From contig JAFDCJ010000119.1 of assembly GCA_019312835.1 (NCBI GenBank), positions 1-43,447 of the forward strand: 43,447 nucleotides of DNA, read 5' to 3'. Within the stretch, counting starts at the first letter, position 1. Every line of letters begins with the position of its first letter. This document shows, one piece after another, positions 24,631 to 31,808 of the stretch. The notes below the pieces were generated by a model that saw only the letters and a program-made list of their open reading frames with translations, was not told the DNA's origin and did not search any database. Source of the stretch: Deltaproteobacteria bacterium (GTDB taxonomy: Bacteria > Desulfobacterota > Desulfobacteria > Desulfobacterales > JAFDCJ01). Made by a program: the position numbers and the translations under genes.

Positions 24631-26406
24631 TTAACTATTCGGAAGATGGATGGAAAACGTGCTTCCCCTGCCAAGTGAACTCTCCACGGCAACATGGCCG
24701 CCGTGGGCCTGGGCAATATGCTTGACAATGGCCAGGCCGAGGCCGGTGCCGCCCAATCGGCGACTGCGGGCCTTATCGACCCGGTAGAATCGCTCGAACA
24801 GTCGAGGCAGGTGCCTGGAGGCAATCCCGCTGCCCTGGTCCTTTACGCTAATGATCACTCCAGAATCATCCCTGGTGGCATTCAGGTTAATGATGCTTTC
24901 AGGGTCGCTGTATTTAATGCCATTGTCCAGCAGGTTGACAACTGCCTGTTCAAGCAGGGTGCGATCGATACAGGCTTCCAGGTGCTCTTCACAGCTCAGA
25001 TTGATGTCGATGCTTTTCTCTTCTGCCGCTGATCGGCAGATCTGAACCGCAGATCTGAAAACTTCCAGAATGGGTCTACTTTCGAACTGAATGGCCTGCC
25101 GTTCATCTTCCTGTTCGATTCTGGAAAGCGATAGCAAATCGTCTATTATTGAACTCAGTCGGTCGACATGCTTTTGGATAATCCCAAGAAACCGTTCGGC
25201 CTCCTCAGGTTTATCGACGTTACCCTGGTGCAGTGTCTCAACGAATCCTTTTATGGCCGTCAGGGGTGTCTTGATTTCATGGGATACATTGGCCACAAAG
25301 TCTTTGCGCATGTTCTCCAAACGCCGCAACTGGGTGACATCGTTAATGACAACCAGGGTGCCGATCTGATCTTTGCCGGCATCCAGCAACGGCGAGCTTT
25401 TTAAATTCAAAATTTTTTCGCCGTTTTGGTATAGCACAATATCGTCTTCTTCAAGCTCTCGGCCGGAGATGGCGTGACGGATGAACTGTTGCAGCGGCAG
25501 GTTGCGCACGATCTCCTGGATGTTCTTGTCCTGGCATTGAACGGGATCACATTCAAAAAGAACCGCTGCCGCCTGATTCATGGATATGATTCGCTCTCTG
25601 TTGTCAAAAGCAACGACACCCTCCTGCATGCTGGAAAGTACGGTTTCGAATTCGTTGCGTTGGTTGATGATGGTATTAATACGGCTGTCCAGCTGCGACG
25701 CCATCCGGTTAAGCGCTTCGGCCAGCCCGGCCATTTCTTCAGAGTCCGGCGCTGCCAGACGCTGGCTGAAATCTCCGCCGGCGAAATGGCCGGCACTTTT
25801 TTTCATCGCCACGATGGGACGGGTGATGCGGCGGGATATCAACAAACTGATACCGGCCGCCAGAAGGGCTATCAGCAGTCCGCCCAGTCCGATTTTAAGC
25901 TGGATCGACTTCAGCTCCCGCTCGATGAACGTCGTCGGTATCGCAGCCCTGATAACCGCCAGGATATTGTCGTTTTCCTTGATGGGCCTTGCAACGTACA
26001 TCATAGACTGCAGCAGGGTATTGCTGTAGCGGATGGATGTGCCTGTTTCTCCGCTCAATGCCATTGCGATTTCAGGTCGGTTGGCGTGATTGTCCATTAA
26101 ATCAGGCGTTTCCCGGGAATCACCAACCACTCGACCGGAAGGCAGAATGACGGTAAAGCGCGTTGCAGACTGTCTTCCCATAGCCTTGCAAACCGAGTCC
26201 ACCGATGGGTGATCCAGGGACAGCAGTTGCGTGATGACCTGATTTTGCAAAAGAATAGCTCTCGCATTCAAATCGACCGCTGTCTGATCTAAAAAAAAGT
26301 GGCGCATTGAACTGGACGCATACCAGCTGACGGCCAGAAGGGAGACGAGGGTGATCAACAGGAAAGGGGGGAAAATCTGCCATATTAATTTTTTGCTTTT
26401 CTTCAT
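24631..26406 (-). CDS. phoR: PhoR-type sensor histidine kinase
   Basis: A 591-residue membrane kinase. A first membrane helix (about residues 9-28) and a second (about 172-190) flank an extracytoplasmic sensing loop, then HAMP (about 190-245), PAS (about 250-360), HisKA with FVANVSHEIKTPLTAIKGF (phospho-accepting His near 376), and HATPase with the N box (NLLDNGIKYS), G1 (VKDQGSGI) and G2 (RLGGTGLGLAIVKHI). This is the long PhoR form with a real periplasmic domain. It overlaps the phoB stop by 4 bases. In the pst/phoU setting a phosphate-sensing role is well supported. Confidence 0.9.
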   Translation of the reverse strand: MKKSKKLIWQIFPPFLLITLVSLLAVSWYASSSMRHFFLDQTAVDLNARAILLQNQVITQLLSLDHPSVDSVCKAMGRQSATRFTVILPSGRVVGDSRETPDLMDNHANRPEIAMALSGETGTSIRYSNTLLQSMMYVARPIKENDNILAVIRAAIPTTFIERELKSIQLKIGLGGLLIALLAAGISLLISRRITRPIVAMKKSAGHFAGGDFSQRLAAPDSEEMAGLAEALNRMASQLDSRINTIINQRNEFETVLSSMQEGVVAFDNRERIISMNQAAAVLFECDPVQCQDKNIQEIVRNLPLQQFIRHAISGRELEEDDIVLYQNGEKILNLKSSPLLDAGKDQIGTLVVINDVTQLRRLENMRKDFVANVSHEIKTPLTAIKGFVETLHQGNVDKPEEAERFLGIIQKHVDRLSSIIDDLLSLSRIEQEDERQAIQFESRPILEVFRSAVQICRSAAEEKSIDINLSCEEHLEACIDRTLLEQAVVNLLDNGIKYSDPESIINLNATRDDSGVIISVKDQGSGIASRHLPRLFERFYRVDKARSRRLGGTGLGLAIVKHIAQAHGGHVAVESSLGRGSTFSIHLPNS

Positions 26407-27095
26407 GGATTCTCCCGCAACCGATAACCAACCCCCCGGACGGTTTCTATGTATTTCCCGTAAGTACCCAGTTTTTTGCGAAGCCCGACAATCTGTACAT
26501 CTACGCTGCGATCGGTGACCGGGTAATCATCGCCCCGAACGGCATCCACGATCTGGCCGCGGGTAAACACCCATCCCGGTCGTCGGGCCAGGGTATAAAG
26601 CAACTGAAATTCGGTATACGTTAAATCAACCGGATTGCCTGCGGCCAGCACAGTGCGCCGACCGGGATGTATTTCCAAGGCGTGTATCTGAATAACAGCG
26701 GTAGCATCGTCCGGTCTGCGGGTCTGGCGGCGGAGGGCAGTGCGGACCCTGGCTATCAGAACTCTGGGGCTAAAAGGCTTGGTGATATAATCATCGGCGC
26801 CCAGCTCAAGGCCCGTCACAATATCGGCTTCTTCGCCTTTGGCGGTCAGCATCACAACGGGGATATGCCGGGTTTTGTCATTGTCCCTTAATTTTTTGGT
26901 CACCTCGAGTCCGTCGATTCCCGGCAGCATCAAATCCAGTACAATGAGATCAAACGCTTCGCTGCGGGCTTTTTTCAGAGCCTCTTCGCCTGACAGGGTT
27001 CCGACCACCTGATAGCCTTCCCTGCTCAGATTATATCTGACCAGCTCCAGGATATCTTCTTCGTCGTCGACGACAAGAATTTTTTCTTTGGCCAT
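26403..27095 (-). CDS. phoB: PhoB-type response regulator
   Basis: A 230-residue OmpR/PhoB-family regulator. The receiver domain has Asp10/Asp11, phospho-acceptor Asp54 in LIVLDLMLPG and Lys in YITKPF. The winged-helix DNA-binding domain (about residues 130-228) ends with DYPVTDRSVDVQIVGLRKKLG and IETVRGVGYRL, closely matching PhoB. It is the first gene of the phoBR pair on the minus strand, with three 11-bp-spaced repeats upstream, so it is probably autoregulated. It should bind the four Pho boxes in this window. Confidence 0.93.
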   Translation of the reverse strand: MAKEKILVVDDEEDILELVRYNLSREGYQVVGTLSGEEALKKARSEAFDLIVLDLMLPGIDGLEVTKKLRDNDKTRHIPVVMLTAKGEEADIVTGLELGADDYITKPFSPRVLIARVRTALRRQTRRPDDATAVIQIHALEIHPGRRTVLAAGNPVDLTYTEFQLLYTLARRPGWVFTRGQIVDAVRGDDYPVTDRSVDVQIVGLRKKLGTYGKYIETVRGVGYRLRENP

Positions 27096-27186
27096 GGCAT
27101 GCGCTCACAATTTTCAGTTAGAATTTTTCATCTTTTAAATTAATCATTATACAATGTGAGCAATTTATTTTTTTATTGTTATCATA

Positions 27187-27215
27187 AAGTTAGGCAAATG
27201 TTAAATTACAGTTAA
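27187..27215 (-). promoter_or_regulatory. Pho box upstream of phoB (three repeats)
   Basis: On the minus strand TTAACTG (27209-27215), TTAACAT (27198-27204) and CTAACTT (27187-27193) repeat every 11 bp, about 95-120 bases before phoB. They match the other three Pho boxes in the window in core (TAAC) and period. Confidence 0.75.
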
Positions 27216-27240
27216 ATGATTGGTTTTACATTTTTCAATA

Positions 27241-28372
27241 TAGGGGACGTCCGTGATATATTGACATTTGACCAGATATGTGTAAAGAAAATTTCATGCC
27301 GCGCAAAGCTCGCATAGATGGTCCCGGAGCGTTGCACCATATTATTGTGCGCGGCATTGAAAAAGGAGCTATATTCAAAGATCGTCACGACAACTATAAT
27401 TTTCTCGACCGATTGGGCGACATCCTCTCTGACACCGCCACTCCTTGTTTTTCGTGGGCACTGCTTTTCAATCATTTTCATCTCTTGTTGCGCACTGGCT
27501 TGACCCCTATAGCCAAAGTTATGCAAAGACTGCTGACAGGTTATGCTCAGCAATTTAACCGCCGACACAAACGACATGGTCAATTATTCCAGAATCGATA
27601 CAAGTCCATTCTGTGTGAAGAAGATGCTTACTTTTTGGAACTGGTTCGCTATATTCACATGAATCCTTTAAGAGCTGGAGAGGTAAAGGATTTGAAGCAA
27701 CTAAGCACATATCCATTTAGCGGGCATCATATTTTAATGGGCAAAAATGATCATGATTGGCAGGATACAGAATACGTTCTCAGTATGTTCGGTCACACAA
27801 CCCGGGGAGCTATAAAAGCCTATTCAATGTTTATGGCAAAGGGGGTAACCGCCGGGCGGCGTCCGGAGCTGGTTGGTGGTGGACTAATTCGTTCTGTTGG
27901 CGGGTGGTCTGCTTTGAAGGGTTATCGTAGAATCGGCCTACGAATCAAAGGCGATGAGCGCATCCTAGGCTCTTCCGAATTTGTCCAAGAAACAATGAAG
28001 CAGGCGAATGAGCAGTTAGCAGAAAAAGCCAGAATTCAGGCTGAAGGACCGAGTCTTGAAGCGGTAGTTGAAAAAGTTGCGAACTATTTTCAAGTTGATA
28101 TTGAAGATTTGCAGTCTTCCAGCAAGGCGAGAAGAATCAGTCGCGCGCGATCAATGGTATCATATTTAGCTGTCAGGAAATTGATGATTAGTTGTGCGGA
28201 CGTTGCCCGGTTGCTGAAAGTTAGTCCATCTACTGTGAGCAAGGCCGTCATCAAGGGGCGAGAAGCAAATGATCTAAAAATAATTCAAAAAGATATACTC
28301 GGCTTTTAACTTATTTGTTGATTTGAAATATTTATTAATCATCAAATATCCAAATTTCACGGACGTCCCCTA
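27241..28372 (+). mobile_element. RAYT element with 30-bp terminal inverted repeats
   Basis: The left end (27241-27270) begins TAGGGGACGTCCGTGA, and the right end (28343-28372) finishes with its inverse TCACGGACGTCCCCTA. After the 16 identical bases the two ends continue with a matching AT-rich part that ends CAAATA.. / ..CATTTG. The single gene inside is a REP-associated tyrosine transposase. No target-site duplication is seen, as expected for HUH-type enzymes. It lies between phoB and the c-di-GMP riboswitch. Confidence 0.85.
27296..28309 (+). CDS. REP-associated tyrosine transposase (Y1/HUH) with DnaA-like C-terminal domain
   Basis: About 337 residues. The N-terminal Y1 transposase domain (IS200-like) shows GALHHIIVRGIEKGAIF, the HUH motif NHFHLLLR near residue 60, and candidate catalytic tyrosines in LLTGYAQQFNRRH and LFQNRYKSILC; VRYIHMNPLRAG completes the domain. 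The C-terminal region (KVANYFQVDIEDLQ then ARSMVSYLAVRKLMISCADVARLLKVSPSTVSKAVIKG) resembles the DnaA domain IV DNA-binding fold seen in some RAYTs. The frame begins at ATG 27278, but MPRKARIDGPG at 27296 is the usual family start. The gene looks intact. Confidence 0.9.
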   Translation: MPRKARIDGPGALHHIIVRGIEKGAIFKDRHDNYNFLDRLGDILSDTATPCFSWALLFNHFHLLLRTGLTPIAKVMQRLLTGYAQQFNRRHKRHGQLFQNRYKSILCEEDAYFLELVRYIHMNPLRAGEVKDLKQLSTYPFSGHHILMGKNDHDWQDTEYVLSMFGHTTRGAIKAYSMFMAKGVTAGRRPELVGGGLIRSVGGWSALKGYRRIGLRIKGDERILGSSEFVQETMKQANEQLAEKARIQAEGPSLEAVVEKVANYFQVDIEDLQSSSKARRISRARSMVSYLAVRKLMISCADVARLLKVSPSTVSKAVIKGREANDLKIIQKDILGF

Positions 28373-28387
28373 AATTGTGTAGAAAGT

Positions 28388-28421
28388 AAAAACCCGCCTC
28401 CGGTTAAAGAGACGGGTTTTC
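28388..28421 (-). terminator. Terminator downstream of the c-di-GMP riboswitch
   Basis: Read on the minus strand, AAAACCCGTCTC and GAGGCGGGTTTT pair over 12 bp (one G-T wobble) around an 8-base loop, and the 3' arm runs into a T-rich stretch. It starts 12 bases after the aptamer, so it is probably the expression platform of the riboswitch. Confidence 0.85.
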
Positions 28422-28432
28422 CCCTCCAACTT

Positions 28433-28522
28433 ACCCTGGCAACCCCGCTGCCTTTTTCGCAGATGCGAAATTAGGCCGGAAGTTTTGCGCCCCACTTTTT
28501 CAAGTGGTTTGCCCTTTCAGGT
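28433..28522 (-). promoter_or_regulatory. Cyclic di-GMP-I (GEMM-I) riboswitch aptamer
   Basis: On the minus strand the GEMM-I core is almost complete. AGGGCAAACC is followed by the CCACTT-GAAA-AAGTGG stem with its GNRA tetraloop, then GCGCAAAACTTCCGGCCTAA, a P2 hairpin (TTTCGCA-TC-TGCGAAA) and the tetraloop receptor strand GGCAGCGGGGTTGCC. The P1 stem closes with CCTG/CAGG. The G before CAAACC (G20 in the Vc2 numbering) is present, which predicts c-di-GMP rather than cGAMP binding. A terminator follows, then the RAYT element and phoBR. No gene directly downstream of the switch remains, so its target is uncertain. Confidence 0.9.
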
Positions 28523-28614
28523 TCCGTCGGAACGTTCCAATAAAAGTATCGGTAAATATGCAGATCCCTTTAGCAATATTTTCAGAATGTTTTTCTATAT
28601 TTATGAATTAATGC

Positions 28615-28667
28615 TTGACGGGCGGCCCTTGATTTTTATAATATATGAACATATGTTCATATATTAT
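28615..28667 (+). promoter_or_regulatory. arsR/smtB promoter with perfect 30-bp palindromic operator
   Basis: A -35 box TTGACG (28615-28620) and a -10 box TATAAT (28637-28642) with a 16-base spacer stand before the ArsR gene. The operator covers 28638-28667 as a perfect palindrome around ATGAACATATGTTCAT, overlapping the -10 box. This is the classic ArsR/SmtB/CadC operator form. Repressor release by metal would free the promoter. Confidence 0.88.
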
Positions 28668-28684
28668 TAGGAAGGGGGAGATAA

Positions 28685-29059
28685 ATGGGGAATGCCCGGG
28701 CCAAAATGTTGAATGAAGACGGCTGCCTGATGCGGGTTGTTCACCTTGACAGGGTGGAGCAAGCCCGCAGGGACAGCATCTCAGACCGCGAACTCGATCG
28801 ACTGTCGCTCACCTATAAAGTGCTGGGAGATCCCAACCGGCTCAAAATGGTCATGGCGCTGCGAAATGTCGAGATGTGCGTGTGTGACCTGGCGGCGTTC
28901 ACCGGGCTGAGTGAATCGGGCGTATCCCATCAACTGCGCCGCCTCAAAGATCTGGCGCTGGTCAAAAGCCGCCGGGATGGGCAGATTATTTATTATGCCC
29001 TGGATGACGAGCATGTATCGGCGCTTTTGAAAATCGGCCTGGAGCATGTGCGCGAGTAG
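28685..29059 (+). CDS. ArsR/SmtB-family metal-responsive repressor
   Basis: A 124-residue winged-helix repressor. The core YKVLGDPNRLKMVMALRNVEMCVCDLAAFTGLSESGVSHQLRRLKDLALVKSRRDGQIIYYALDDEHVSALL is a textbook ArsR fold, with the CVCD metal motif in helix 3, a Cys near residue 14 (DGCLMRVVHLDRVE, as in CadC-type sensors) and His residues near the C-terminus (DEHVSALLKIGLEHVRE) that fit a second zinc-type site. It should sense Zn, Cd or Pb rather than arsenite, but the metal is not certain. It precedes a metal permease and controls itself through the operator at 28638-28667. Confidence 0.9.
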   Translation: MGNARAKMLNEDGCLMRVVHLDRVEQARRDSISDRELDRLSLTYKVLGDPNRLKMVMALRNVEMCVCDLAAFTGLSESGVSHQLRRLKDLALVKSRRDGQIIYYALDDEHVSALLKIGLEHVRE

Positions 29060-29063
29060 ATGC

Positions 29064-29218
29064 TAGAAGACGGATGACAGAGGACAGATGACAGATAGGA
29101 GCGGCCAGACGATAATAATCTGAATAATTTAATGCTTTTTTGATATCATCAATAATTTTTACGATATCTGAATTTTCACGTGTCATCTGTCGTCTGTTTT
29201 CTGTCCTCTGTCTTCTGA
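29064..29218. repeat. GACAGATGACAG inverted-repeat pair
   Basis: The left arm has GAAGACGGATGACAGAGGAC and the right arm the inverse (GTCCTCTGTCTTC), together filling the gap between the ArsR gene and the permease gene. Related bases occur at 34026-34056 (CAGAGGACAGAAGACAGATG). The gap is about 180 bases, and the repeat may separate the repressor from the transporter in transcription. Confidence 0.65.
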
Positions 29219-29241
29219 AACTTAACAGGAGCCATAAAACT

Positions 29242-30381
29242 ATGAATTTTATAATTGAAGTGTTTGAGACCTCGTGGCATCTGCTGCTGGACGCCTCGAT
29301 TTACATTCTGCTCGGCTTGATTGTCAGCGGATTATTGCGGGTCTTTCTCAACCCCAATACCGTTGTCACCCACCTCGGACGGGGACGGTTTGCTTCCGTC
29401 TTCAAAGCCGCTTTTCTGGGCATCCCGATACCGTTGTGATCCTGCGGTGTTCTACCGGCAGCCGTGTCGCTGCGGAAACAGGGCGCCAGCCGAGGTGCTA
29501 CCACCGCCTTTTTAATCTCAACCCCGGAGTCCGGCGTGGATTCCATATCGATTACCTACGCCCTGCTGGATCCCATCATGACGGTGGCGCGGCCGGTCGT
29601 TGCTTTCGTTACGGCCTTTGTTGCCGGTCTGACGGAAAATCTATTCAGTTACAACCGGCAAGACCGGGAAATCATGCCGGATCTCAGGTGTCCGGTGGAC
29701 GGCTGCTGTGATGGGGTCAACTGCGATCCTGAAAAGCACAGCCGGCACCACACCTTCTTTGAAAAGCTGCGTGCCGGATTCGGCTACGCCTTCAAAGATC
29801 TGTGGACCGATATTGCGGCCTGGTTTCTGTTTGGCCTGCTGCTGGCGGGCCTCATCACGGTGCTGATACCGGATGACATCTTCAGCCGCTACCTCGGATC
29901 CGGTCTGCCGGCCATGTTGCTGATGCTGGCCGTCGGTATTCCTTTGTACATTTGTGCCACGGCCTCAACCCCCATTGCGGCCGCACTGATTTTAAAAGGC
30001 GTCAGCCCGGGTGCGGCCCTGGTCTTCCTGCTGGCCGGTCCGGCGACGAACCTGGCCTCCCTGACCGTGCTCGTCGGCACCCTGGGCAAGCGTGCCACTG
30101 CCATCTATCTGTCGTCGATTGCGGTCTGTAGTGTGATTTTCGGCCTGGTGGTCGATCGAATCTACGGGTACTGGGGTTTTTCAGCCCAGGCCATCGTGGG
30201 CCAGGCCTCGGAAGTGGTGCCGCTCTGGCTGCAATGGGCGGGGGCGCTGGTGGTGGTGGGGTTGTCGATCAAACCGCTTTACAGGCTGATCGCCTCCCGT
30301 CTAAAACGACCGGTAAATAAAGCACCCAAGCCGCCTGAAATGGTACCGCTGTCACCGCCGTCGAGCTGCGGCCCTACCTGA
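29242..30381 (+). CDS. DUF318/SO_0444-type metal permease, probable selenoprotein (Sec66)
   Basis: 379 residues if UGA at 29437-29439 is read as selenocysteine. The frame continues without a break: upstream AAFLGIPIPL, then UGA, then SCGVLPAAVSLRKQGASRGA. Family members have PLCSCGVLP here, so UGA stands exactly for the first Cys of the CxC metal motif. The rest is a typical permease of this family, with about eight membrane segments, two related halves, and a Cys/His-rich loop (CPVDGCCDGVNCDP then HSRHH) after the first half. It lies downstream of an ArsR/SmtB repressor, which fits metal efflux (Zn/Cu/Cd). A hairpin in the right position for a bacterial SECIS follows the UGA. An inactivated pseudogene is the alternative, but the downstream frame is intact and well conserved. 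Confidence 0.8.
29437..29475 (+). promoter_or_regulatory. Sec UGA codon with candidate bacterial SECIS hairpin
   Basis: After the UGA (29437-29439), the bases 29455-29462 and 29469-29475 pair (CC-G-GCAGC with GCTGCGG, one bulged G) around the loop CGTGTC. The second loop base is G, 25 bases after the UGA, within the 16-37 range reported for bacterial SECIS elements. Confidence 0.65.
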
Positions 30382-30702
30382 GAGTGTTCGTCCTAGGTCA
30401 GGATCGGTCCGATCCCCAAAAAGCTGTCTCAGATAGGCATATTACACCCAATAGCTGCGTTGCCCTGCAAATTGAAATGCTCACGTACAGTAAGAGTTGG
30501 CCGGTTGAGCCCGTGTCCCGTTAGCCGGTTAGAATCGGATAAAATCCGTTTTTAACGGGCTGACTGGCAAACCGGAAAACCGGCTAACCTATTAAGATTA
30601 GACGTGTCATCCCGCGACAGCGGGTCGCTTGAGCGTAATCTGAAATGTTGAGACAACTTTTGAGAGATAGATTCCAATAAGATGATAAATTGTAAATTTC
30701 TC
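30382..30702. repeat. Repeat-filled gap before rplU
   Basis: About 320 bases with no gene. At 30430-30500 the minus strand reads GTACGTGAGCATTT... GCAACGCAGCTATTGG, a partial relative of the interior of the element at 347-494. At 30520-30590 there is a GTTAGCCGGTTAGAATCGG / CTGGCAAACCGGAAAACCGG inverted repeat, also seen at 40471-40554. Confidence 0.6.
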
Positions 30703-30730
30703 TTGACAAATGCATCGGAAAGATTAATAT
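30703..30730 (+). promoter_or_regulatory. Probable sigma-70 promoter of rplU
   Basis: TTGACA (30703-30708) and TAATAT (30725-30730) with a 16-base spacer, about 50 bases before the rplU start. The -35 is perfect, the -10 moderate. Confidence 0.6.
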
Positions 30731-30781
30731 TTGCAAATTTTGAACAGGGTATTAAAATATAGGTGACAGGAGGCCGATCCG

Positions 30782-31306
30782 ATGTACGCGGTAGTAAATT
30801 CAGGCGGTAAACAATATAAAGTCCAGCAGGGTGAAGTATTGAGAGTCGAAAAGATTGCTGGCGATGTTGGCAGCCCCGTGACGTTTGACCGGGTGTTGCT
30901 GTATTCTGACGGAGAAAGCGTCAGCATCGGTCAGCCGGTACTCGACAGTGTCCTGGTAGAAGGGCATATCGTAGAGCAGGGCAAAGCCCCAAAGGTTATC
31001 GTTTTTAAATACAAACGGCGCAAACGCTTTCGACGCAAGAATGGGCATCGCCAGGAATTTACAGCGGTGCGAATAGACAGCATCAAAGCCCAGGGTGCCA
31101 AAGCGCCCAAAACAGCTGATCCCAAAGCGGAGGCGAAGGCGGAAGGCGAGGAGTCTGCAGCCAAGAAAGCAGCACCCCAAAAGCCCGTAGCCAAAGAAAC
31201 CGCTACTAAAAAAGCAGCTCCCGAAAAAGAGACCGCTAAAAAGACCGAGGCCAAGAAAGCAGCGCCCAAGAAATTGACAGCCAAAAAAGAGGACAAGGAC
31301 AAGTAA
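30782..31306 (+). CDS. rplU: 50S ribosomal protein L21 with a long Lys/Ala-rich tail
   Basis: The first ~103 residues are a typical L21: YAVVNSGGKQYKVQQGEVL at the start, then the RRKRFRRKNGHRQEFT segment that binds 23S rRNA. The protein runs on for about 70 residues of low-complexity Lys/Ala/Glu (AAKKAAPQKPVAKETATKK and so on), giving 174 residues in all. Such tails occur on ribosomal proteins of some Desulfobacterota; they are probably disordered and RNA-binding. The start has AGGAGG upstream. rpmA follows after a 247-base gap that holds a repeat. Confidence 0.95.
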   Translation: MYAVVNSGGKQYKVQQGEVLRVEKIAGDVGSPVTFDRVLLYSDGESVSIGQPVLDSVLVEGHIVEQGKAPKVIVFKYKRRKRFRRKNGHRQEFTAVRIDSIKAQGAKAPKTADPKAEAKAEGEESAAKKAAPQKPVAKETATKKAAPEKETAKKTEAKKAAPKKLTAKKEDKDK

Positions 31307-31366
31307 AACCCGGTTTTTAAATATTCAGCATACAGATGAGTTACAATTTTTTAGCCCAATCTTGGC

Positions 31367-31514
31367 ATCATGGAATAGTGGAATGATGGAATAATGGGTT
31401 TCTGACGGTTACGATCAATTCTTAATCTCGGTAAACAAAGCATGCGCTCATTAACCCAACCTTCCGGCGCACCAAAACCCAGCTTTCCAATATTCCAGTA
31501 TTCCAACATTCCAA
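31367..31514. repeat. GGAATRATGG / CCATTATTCC inverted repeat in the rplU-rpmA gap
   Basis: The left part reads ATGGAATAGTGGAATGATGG, the right part CCAATATTCCAGTATTCC. Same family as at 1019-1133 and 4706-4832. It nearly fills the gap between two genes that are adjacent in most bacteria. Confidence 0.65.
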
Positions 31515-31553
31515 TGCGGGCAAAACCGATTAAAAATATTAAGGAGTCCCACA

Positions 31554-31808
31554 ATGGCTCATAAAAAGGCAGGCGGCAGTTCTAAAAACGGCCGCGACAG
31601 CAATGGACAACGACGCGGCGTCAAGTGCTTTGGTGGCGAGCCGGTTAAGGCCGGCAATATTCTGGTCCGACAGCTGGGAACTCAATTCCATCCCGGCGAC
31701 AACGTTGGAATGGGCAAAGATTACACCCTGTTTGCCAAAATCGACGGAAGAGTTTCCTTCGAAAGAATTGGTCGTTCACGCAAAAAAATCAGTGTTTATG
31801 CAGAGTGA
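31554..31808 (+). CDS. rpmA: 50S ribosomal protein L27
   Basis: An 84-residue protein with the L27 start [20 protein letters not shown] and [19 protein letters not shown]. The N-terminus reaches the peptidyl-transferase centre. AAGGAG precedes the start. The stop overlaps the GTG start of obgE (GTGA). Confidence 0.97.
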   Translation: MAHKKAGGSSKNGRDSNGQRRGVKCFGGEPVKAGNILVRQLGTQFHPGDNVGMGKDYTLFAKIDGRVSFERIGRSRKKISVYAE

